From an uncultured bacterium (GTDB taxonomy: Bacteria; Bacillota; Clostridia; Lachnospirales; Lachnospiraceae), in assembly GCA_947086625.1 (NCBI GenBank), contig CAMTZV010000050.1, positions 1 through 7,931 of the forward strand: a stretch of 7,931 bases of DNA, read 5' to 3'. This document shows, in pieces, positions 1-4,935 of the stretch. Every line of letters starts with the position of its first letter. The first letter of the stretch is position 1. The position numbers and the translations under genes are program-made. The notes beneath the pieces are model-generated. The model ran no database searches. It was given only the letters and a program-made list of their open reading frames with translations, and had not been told where the DNA came from.

Positions 1-43
1 GCTTTTTCACACTCTGTTCCTCGACTTTAATAAAATATAATTT

Positions 44-73
44 AGTATACCACACCCGCATCTTCTATTTCAA
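44..73 (-). promoter_or_regulatory. Predicted sigma-A-type promoter facing left out of the window
   Basis: On the minus strand, TTGAAA (68-73) and TATACT (44-49) are separated by 18 bp, and a TG one base upstream of the -10 box gives an extended -10 (TGgTATACT). Both hexamers are one mismatch from the housekeeping consensus. Transcription would start near position 37 and run leftwards into a gene outside the window, so the next gene appears to have its own promoter rather than being the sixth gene of this operon. The heptamer ATCGACA (plus strand) occurs at 73-79 and 83-89, a direct repeat with a 10-bp period touching the -35 box and placed where an activator could bind. The hexamers and repeat are seen directly; activity is inferred. 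Confidence 0.55.
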
Positions 74-141
74 TCGACAAATATCGACACTTTGTTGTCC
101 AGATATATGCCCAAATACCCTTCCTGACAAGTTCCCAAACG

Positions 142-267
142 TCATTCAGCATTTGTTTTCTGCTTTACCGAAACGGGCAGCGCATCCCTTTCATAATCAA
201 AAAGCAGAACCGCCCTCCGCAAAATTCCCACGGCCAACAGTCCCGCCTTCACCATAAGTACAAACAT
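142..267 (-). CDS. Possible small hydrophobic protein (41 aa), doubtful
   Basis: An ATG at 267 opens 41 codons ending in TGA at 142-144. The predicted product starts MFVLMVKAGLLAVGILRRAV, a hydrophobic N-terminal half interrupted by KA and RR, followed by a charged, soluble-looking tail (residues about 24-41: DYERDAL...KQKTNAE). That amphipathic/membrane-plus-tail pattern and normal-looking codons are the only support. No good ribosome binding site lies 5-10 bases before either Met (residues 1 or 5), and an in-frame TAA lies only eight sense codons upstream of the ATG, so it is not the end of a larger local ORF. It also overlaps the putative terminator at 199-220, and both cannot easily be right. 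No homologue is recognised; it may be chance. Confidence 0.18.
   Translation of the reverse strand: MFVLMVKAGLLAVGILRRAVLLFDYERDALPVSVKQKTNAE
199..220 (-). terminator. Weak candidate intrinsic terminator after mrr
   Basis: On the minus strand, GCGGAG and TTCTGC can pair around a 5-base loop (six pairs, two of them G-U), directly followed by five T residues. It lies about 100 bases after the mrr stop codon and is oriented correctly to end the operon. The stem is short and contains wobble pairs, so termination efficiency would be modest at best. No stronger hairpin with a T tract was found between the mrr stop and the leftward promoter. Confidence 0.25.
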
Positions 268-319
268 CTCTGATTCTTTTTGCCGATCCCTTTACCGTCT
301 CCGGCATCCCGGTCCTCTG

Positions 320-1204
320 CTACTCCTCCTCAAACAAATCCGTATCGATCTTCTTGATTTTATACACATACTCCGTGCTCACGCCAAAGTCATACTCGAT
401 CATCAGCTGTGCGAGCCGTTCTCCGTCGATCAGGATGATGTGCTTGTCCGCGGCATATTTGATCGCATCCGCGGAAAATCTGGCCGTCGTCACGAACATG
501 CCCCGCCCATTGTTTCCGGGGATCGCGCCGCTGAACTGCTGCAGGGCCGGACGCCCGATCGTCTTCTCCGGCGAGTAGCGCTTTGCCTGCACATAGATGA
601 TGTCAAAGCCGAGCTTGTCCTGATACACGATGCCGTCGATCCCTTCGTCGCGGCTCATCTGCGTCACTCTGCCGCTTCCGTAGCCCATTTTCTCCATGAG
701 ACTTATGACGAGCGTCTCAAAAAATTCGGGCGTGTTCTGGTAGATGCGCGACAGCAGCTCGTCCTTTAACACGCGGTTCAGCTCGCCATGCACACGCTCT
801 AACGTCTCCTGCGGCGTTTCCGATTCGCTCTCCTTCGCGGGCGCCGCATCAGGACTGCTCAGCGTGCCGCCGGCAAATTCGACGAAGGACGGGAAGGCCC
901 GCAGCGTATCGTTCGTAATGTCGGCATCCGCCTCATATACCTTTTTCCCCGCATCCGTAATCAAAAAGTGCGCTCTCGTCGGGCTTTCAATCAAGCCGGC
1001 CTTTTTCAGGTATGTCCGGCACCAGCCGATGCGGTTGTTGAAGATCGTCTGATTTCCGCTGGGCAAAAGCGCGGCGACCTCCTCGTCGGACAACCCGGCA
1101 TCCGCGATCACCTGCTTTTTGACATCCGCGTACGGATGAACCCCACCGTCTGCCAGCGCCCGCAAAAACGACCGGTACATCTCAAAATATTTTGGTATCG
1201 CCAT
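320..1204 (-). CDS. mrr: Mrr-family restriction endonuclease (type IV, modified-DNA directed)
   Basis: The product is a 294-aa cytoplasmic nuclease resembling E. coli Mrr along its whole length (family size about 300 aa). Residues about 3-85 form the Mrr N-terminal winged-helix-like DNA-recognition domain, including the NNRIGW and YLKKAGLI segments (the latter like E. coli RLKRAGL). After a Glu/Ser/Pro-rich linker (about 118-135), residues about 155-275 form the PD-(D/E)xK nuclease domain: E163 in FFETLV, D190 in GIDG, and Q206-x-K208 in YVQAKRY, the QxK variant normal for Mrr. VTTARFS and LIDGERLAQLMIE are further family signatures. Mrr cleaves DNA carrying foreign methylation and needs no partner methylase; none is present here. 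I chose the ATG at 1204 because GGAGGAGGG (1208-1216) sits just upstream. A GTG eight codons earlier (1228) overlaps the previous stop as GTGA, but would make the ribosome binding site encode part of the protein (DGGG). It is the last gene of the apparent operon. Confidence 0.93.
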   Translation of the reverse strand: MAIPKYFEMYRSFLRALADGGVHPYADVKKQVIADAGLSDEEVAALLPSGNQTIFNNRIGWCRTYLKKAGLIESPTRAHFLITDAGKKVYEADADITNDTLRAFPSFVEFAGGTLSSPDAAPAKESESETPQETLERVHGELNRVLKDELLSRIYQNTPEFFETLVISLMEKMGYGSGRVTQMSRDEGIDGIVYQDKLGFDIIYVQAKRYSPEKTIGRPALQQFSGAIPGNNGRGMFVTTARFSADAIKYAADKHIILIDGERLAQLMIEYDFGVSTEYVYKIKKIDTDLFEEE

Positions 1205-1207
1205 ACA

Positions 1208-1216
1208 CCCTCCTCC
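1208..1216 (-). promoter_or_regulatory. Strong ribosome binding site that fixes the mrr start
   Basis: GGAGGAGGG on the minus strand ends three bases before the ATG at 1204, and the first GGAGG lies seven bases from it. It is the best Shine-Dalgarno sequence in the window and decides in favour of the 294-aa Mrr over the GTG-initiated 302-aa version. It lies between the end of the phosphoesterase-rubrerythrin gene and mrr, so mrr can be translated efficiently even as the last gene of the transcript. Confidence 0.8.
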
Positions 1217-1224
1217 GTCGTCAC

Positions 1225-2484
1225 TCACGCGCCCGCCGCATATGCCTCAAACTGCCGGCTCGGCCCGCCGCACACCGGGCAGCGCTCCGGCGGCTCATCC
1301 CCGGTCATGACGTGCCCGCAGATCGGGCAGACATAAACCGTTTTCTCCTCGAAATGCTCAAGGTCGGCGGCCTGCGCTAAAAGCTTCGCATGCTCCTTTT
1401 CCGCGAAGGCCGCCCCGGTATACGCCTGATATGCGAGCGGATACCCATGCCCCTTTGCGTAATCCGCCATCATTTTGTAGAGATACTCATATTCAAACCG
1501 CTCACCCGGCACAAACGCCTGCGCCGACTCCACAAAGGGCAGCGGCTGGTCGAGCACGGCAAAGAAATTGCGCGCGTGATAATACTCCGAGGCGGCAAGT
1601 GCCCGGAACAGGTTTGCGACATGCTCCATCCCGCGGCGCTTCGCGCGGTCGGCAAACATCAGGTACTTAAAATGCGCCAATAGCTCGCCCTGCACCGTCT
1701 CCTCAAGCTTCTGGTGCAGCACGCCGTCTGTCCGCTCCCGCGGATAGCAGGTTTCTGCGATGTTGCAGATCTCGTAGCGCAGCGCGCCGCCCTCCTTATA
1801 AAAATGGACAACATGATGCTCGACGTCGCAGGCGCGTATCTCCTCCGACACATCCTCGATCAGCGCACCGCCGCCGCCCGTGCAGATGAGCGGGATACCG
1901 TCCACCTCGTCGACAAAGCGCGAGTGCACGTGCCCGCAGAGCAGGTATTTCACTTTTTCCCGGAAAGGCGCATACGCCTCCTTTAAGCGCTCAAACTCCT
2001 CCTGCGAAACGCTGTTTTGTATAAAATGATTTGGCACCGGAATGTGGAAGGCGACAATCGCCTGCCGCACCTCCTCCATCGCGAGCACCTCCCGCAGAAG
2101 ATCCAGGCTTTCCTGCTCAAAGCAGCGCTTCGCATTGTCCAGTACGATAACTGCGAAATCCTCTGCGAGCAGCGCATAGCTCTTCTCTCCGAAATAGTCG
2201 GTATACGCGCCCGTATCGTGGTTTCCGCGCAGCGCATAGACATCGTTTTGCGCCAGCGCCTCGGTCAGCTCCACGATCGTGCGGTAATAGTGCTTGCTGC
2301 CCGCCGGCACAAGGTCGCCCACCACAAGCGTGATGTCGTCCCGGCCGCACGCCTCGAGCGCTCCGGCATACACCTTCATATTGTAGGTTCCAAGACCCTC
2401 ACAGCCCGGATCGCCGATCACGCCAAGGGAGTGCACGCCCGCGAGACGGACGATTTTTTCTGTTACACGGATAATTTTGCTCAT
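1225..2484 (-). CDS. Metallophosphoesterase-rubrerythrin fusion protein
   Basis: This 419-aa soluble protein has two distinct parts. Residues about 15-240 are a calcineurin-like metallophosphoesterase: GD25 (motif I), GD57, GNHD (87-90), H147 in AFHIP and GHVH (184-187). Motif I reads D-P-G instead of the usual D-x-H, and GD57 is followed by L-V-P rather than xxD/N, so metal binding may be altered. Residues about 256-419 are a full rubrerythrin: all seven diiron ligand positions are present (E267, E300/H303, E328, E331, E362/H365), followed by a rubredoxin with CPIC (386-389) and CPVC (402-405). Rubrerythrins reduce peroxide in anaerobes using rubredoxin-delivered electrons. The substrate of the phosphoesterase half is unknown. 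The ORF is continuous with no sign of a frameshift. The start is ATG with AAAGGAAAGGG upstream. The gene lies 24 bases after the upstream kinase and 20 bases before mrr. The domain calls are secure, the joint function is not. Confidence 0.9.
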   Translation of the reverse strand: MSKIIRVTEKIVRLAGVHSLGVIGDPGCEGLGTYNMKVYAGALEACGRDDITLVVGDLVPAGSKHYYRTIVELTEALAQNDVYALRGNHDTGAYTDYFGEKSYALLAEDFAVIVLDNAKRCFEQESLDLLREVLAMEEVRQAIVAFHIPVPNHFIQNSVSQEEFERLKEAYAPFREKVKYLLCGHVHSRFVDEVDGIPLICTGGGGALIEDVSEEIRACDVEHHVVHFYKEGGALRYEICNIAETCYPRERTDGVLHQKLEETVQGELLAHFKYLMFADRAKRRGMEHVANLFRALAASEYYHARNFFAVLDQPLPFVESAQAFVPGERFEYEYLYKMMADYAKGHGYPLAYQAYTGAAFAEKEHAKLLAQAADLEHFEEKTVYVCPICGHVMTGDEPPERCPVCGGPSRQFEAYAAGA

Positions 2485-2508
2485 AACCTGTACCCTTTCC
2501 TTTCGCTT

Positions 2509-4917
2509 CTACCCCACCAGCCGTTCGAGCGCCTGTGCCTGCTCCTGCACGCCGTCATAGTCAAAGTTGTTCACCGCCTCGCTCATGGCGTCCTTAATCC
2601 CTTTCAGGACGTCGAACGTCTGCAGCAGCGCCGTCTGATCCTGGATCGCTCCCATATCAAACTCGGCAAGGCTCTCCTTTAGCTTTTCACAGAAATCGCG
2701 CAGCTCTTCCGGTGTGACCGCCGTGAGCGCGGCGGCAGGCTCATCCCCGATGCCCATAGCCTCCAGCGTCTGGGCAATGCGCGCGCTCTGATAGCTGAAA
2801 TGCTCGATAAACTGCGCGTGCTTTTCCTGAACCAGGTCCGTATTGTGCGCGGCGCTCGCCTCTTCCATCTCCCGTGCGAGCTCGGAGAGCTCGTTTGCGC
2901 CGATCAGTCTTGACGTGCTCTTGACCGCGTGCGCCACGATCTGATAATTTTCCATATCCCCGTCCGCAAAAAACCGCTCAAGCTTCTCCTTTTTCTCCTC
3001 GTATTCGTCCAGATAGAGCTTCAGGTTGTTCAGACATTCCTCCTGATCGCCGCCCGCATAGCGCAAAGCCTCCTCCTCCACAATTCCCTCGATGCGGGGG
3101 ATACACAGCTCCTCTATGTAATCGACGCCGCCGTCCTCCTCCGGCATCTTCAAATACTGCGGCGGCAGGTAACGGCATAAGAGCTGCTCGAGCTTCTCGC
3201 CCTGGATCGGCTTGGAGAGATAATCGTCAAAGCCGCTCTCCATGTAAAACTCTCTTGCGCCGCTGACTGCATTTGCGGTCAGGGCGATTACCTTCGTCTC
3301 GCGATTCGGATTGTTTTCCAGCTCGCGCATATTTTGCAGGCACTGCACACCGTCCATGTTCGGCATTTTATGATCCAGAAAAATCATGTCGTACTGCTTT
3401 TTCAGGATCATGTTCAGGCATTCGAGGCCGCTGTCCGCCGTGTCCACCTGGATGCGCGTTTTTTTCAGAAGCCCCCTGCACACCTCGAGATTCATGCGGG
3501 TGTCGTCCACCACGAGAATCTTTGCGTCCGGCGCCTGAAAGCTCTCCTGATAGCGCACGGCATCCCGCAGCGCTTTCTCATAGACGCTCTTGTAGTCGCC
3601 GATCGGCGAATCGTCCACGATCTTTTGCACCAGCCCGAAGAAAAACGCGCTGCCCCTGCCATACTCGCTGTCCAAAAGCAGCCTGGAGCCCATCAGCTCG
3701 AGAAGCTGCTTGGAAAGCGCAAGCCCAAGGCCCGTCCCCTCGATATCCCGGTTGGAAAACTCATCGACACGCTGGAACGTCGTGAACAGCTTTTCCTGAT
3801 CCTCCTTCTTGATGCCAACGCCCGTGTCCACTACCGCCACATCCAGACGCACCCTTCCCTCCGGCAAACGCGTCGAGCGCACCTTGAGCGTGACGGAGCC
3901 CTCCTTCGTATATTTCACCGCATTTGTCAGAAGGTTTGTGATGATCTGGCGGATGCGCACCTCGTCGCCGTAGAGCTCGCCCGGGATCTGTTCATCGATA
4001 TCGAGCTTTAATTCCAGCCCCTTCTCCCCGGCCCGCGGCTGGATCATGTTGACCAGATCGTTTAAGAGCGAGCTGATCTGATAGGTCGTATCAATCAGCT
4101 CCATCTTCCCGGACTCGATCTTTGAGAAATCCAGAATGTCGTTGATGAGCGCCAGCAGGCTTTTGCTCGCGTTTTTGATGTTCGTCGCATAGCGCACGAT
4201 GACGCGCTCCCTGCTCTCCCTTAGGATCATCTCATTCATACCGATGACCGCGTTGATCGGCGTGCGGATCTCGTGCGACATGTTCGCGAGGAAGCTGCTC
4301 TTCGCCTGATTTGCCGCCTCCGCGGAGAGCTTTTCCTTCTGTGTCTCAAAATAGTGCTTGCGGATCTCCCGCCCGTGGCGCACGACGAGTATCGCGAACA
4401 CCGTCATAAACACATACTCTATCGTATAGCCTGCGCCGTACGCGAGAAAATATTTCACCGGATTTTTAAAATTCGTAAACCCGTTCGCCACAAAGCCGAC
4501 CGAGCGTGGATAGAGAAATCCAATCATACACACATAACCGAACACCGACGTCAAAAGCGTCAGGATCCAGTCCAGATACACGCACGAGAGCAGCGGGATC
4601 GCAAAATAGGTGATGTAAATGCCGACATGCGAGCTCATGGAAGCGCCCGCCACCAGAATTTCCAGATATAAAAGCTGCACATACTTTGCCGCCGTCAGCT
4701 TCCCCGCACGAATCAGCATCTCGACGAGCACCCAGGATACGATAATATAGGTCATGCTGTAAACAATCGTCTTCGTAGAGATGCCGAATAAATCCAGCCG
4801 CGTCATCAAATACATGGCAGGGCCGATCAACAGGCACAGGTTTACGATCTGATGGATGCGCTTTGTCACACGCGTATTATGCCGCTGCATAAACTCCTTT
4901 TCATACTGATAATCCAT
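2509..4917 (-). CDS. Membrane hybrid sensor histidine kinase with REC and HPt domains (kinase 1)
   Basis: The 802-aa protein has about six membrane helices (about 21-40, 49-70, 79-97, 98-115, 117-136, 158-180) with short loops, so it probably senses a membrane or cytoplasmic cue rather than a large external ligand domain. A short coiled linker leads to HisKA with phospho-acceptor H215 (SHEIRTP), then HATPase_c with N332 (TNAVKYT), D364 (DTGVGI) and GTGLGL (394-399). The receiver domain (about 466-582) has D471/D472, phospho-acceptor D515, T547 and K569. The HPt domain has H663 in HAVKSTSR. After it, residues about 736-802 form a helical tail shared with the neighbouring kinase. All phosphorelay residues are intact; no DNA-binding or enzymatic output domain exists. 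The gene starts at ATG with GGGGAGGGAG upstream, 18 bases after its paralogue. The partner response regulator is not in the window. Automatic annotation may mislabel it as a Spo0A-like regulator because of the receiver domain. Confidence 0.95.
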   Translation of the reverse strand: MDYQYEKEFMQRHNTRVTKRIHQIVNLCLLIGPAMYLMTRLDLFGISTKTIVYSMTYIIVSWVLVEMLIRAGKLTAAKYVQLLYLEILVAGASMSSHVGIYITYFAIPLLSCVYLDWILTLLTSVFGYVCMIGFLYPRSVGFVANGFTNFKNPVKYFLAYGAGYTIEYVFMTVFAILVVRHGREIRKHYFETQKEKLSAEAANQAKSSFLANMSHEIRTPINAVIGMNEMILRESRERVIVRYATNIKNASKSLLALINDILDFSKIESGKMELIDTTYQISSLLNDLVNMIQPRAGEKGLELKLDIDEQIPGELYGDEVRIRQIITNLLTNAVKYTKEGSVTLKVRSTRLPEGRVRLDVAVVDTGVGIKKEDQEKLFTTFQRVDEFSNRDIEGTGLGLALSKQLLELMGSRLLLDSEYGRGSAFFFGLVQKIVDDSPIGDYKSVYEKALRDAVRYQESFQAPDAKILVVDDTRMNLEVCRGLLKKTRIQVDTADSGLECLNMILKKQYDMIFLDHKMPNMDGVQCLQNMRELENNPNRETKVIALTANAVSGAREFYMESGFDDYLSKPIQGEKLEQLLCRYLPPQYLKMPEEDGGVDYIEELCIPRIEGIVEEEALRYAGGDQEECLNNLKLYLDEYEEKKEKLERFFADGDMENYQIVAHAVKSTSRLIGANELSELAREMEEASAAHNTDLVQEKHAQFIEHFSYQSARIAQTLEAMGIGDEPAAALTAVTPEELRDFCEKLKESLAEFDMGAIQDQTALLQTFDVLKGIKDAMSEAVNNFDYDGVQEQAQALERLVG
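3935..3979 (-). repeat. Near-identical paralogous segment, copy A (kinase 1)
   Basis: These 45 bases in the HATPase domain of kinase 1 match 6401-6445 in kinase 2 at 44 of 45 positions, including wobble positions. They encode the LYGDEVRIRQIITN region. A second exactly identical 29-base match lies at 4247-4275 and 6713-6741 over the H-box region (RTPINAV). The matches show that the two genes share ancestry and that these patches have stayed alike at the DNA level. They are not a mobile repeat. Confidence 0.85.
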
Positions 4918-4935
4918 AGCCGTCTCCCTCCCCGT

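Larger units (their letters stand above)
1..319. other. Intergenic region downstream of the mrr operon
   Basis: This stretch follows the stop codon of the Mrr gene and runs to the left edge. It is more AT-rich than the coding DNA, especially in its first 120 bases. I see no large gene in it on either strand. It holds a possible weak terminator (about 199-220, minus), a doubtful 41-codon ORF (142-267, minus) and a good promoter facing left (44-73, minus). No tRNA, CRISPR or insertion-sequence ends were seen. Confidence 0.7.

Noticed and set aside
197..307. 36-aa Gly-rich ORF on the minus strand just after mrr
   Set aside because: It has low-complexity composition, only a weak GAGG upstream, no hydrophobic core or motif, and overlaps another candidate frame.
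301..312. Small inverted repeat CCGG-GATG-CCGG just after the mrr stop
   Set aside because: The stem is only four pairs and no T run follows, so it is not a credible terminator.
1205..1228. GTG start for mrr overlapping the previous stop as GTGA
   Set aside because: Such overlaps are common in coupled genes, but here GGAGGAGGG lies inside the extension at ideal distance from the ATG at 1204, and the extra residues (MSDDGGGC) are just the translated ribosome binding site.
2017..2682. 221-codon plus-strand frame across the junction of kinase 1 and the fusion gene
   Set aside because: Both overlapped genes are well supported and the antisense product has no domain or plausible ribosome binding context.
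3334..4011. 225-codon plus-strand frame opposite kinase 1
   Set aside because: It mirrors the REC and ATPase domains of a gene with clear motifs on the minus strand; the translated sequence resembles no protein family.
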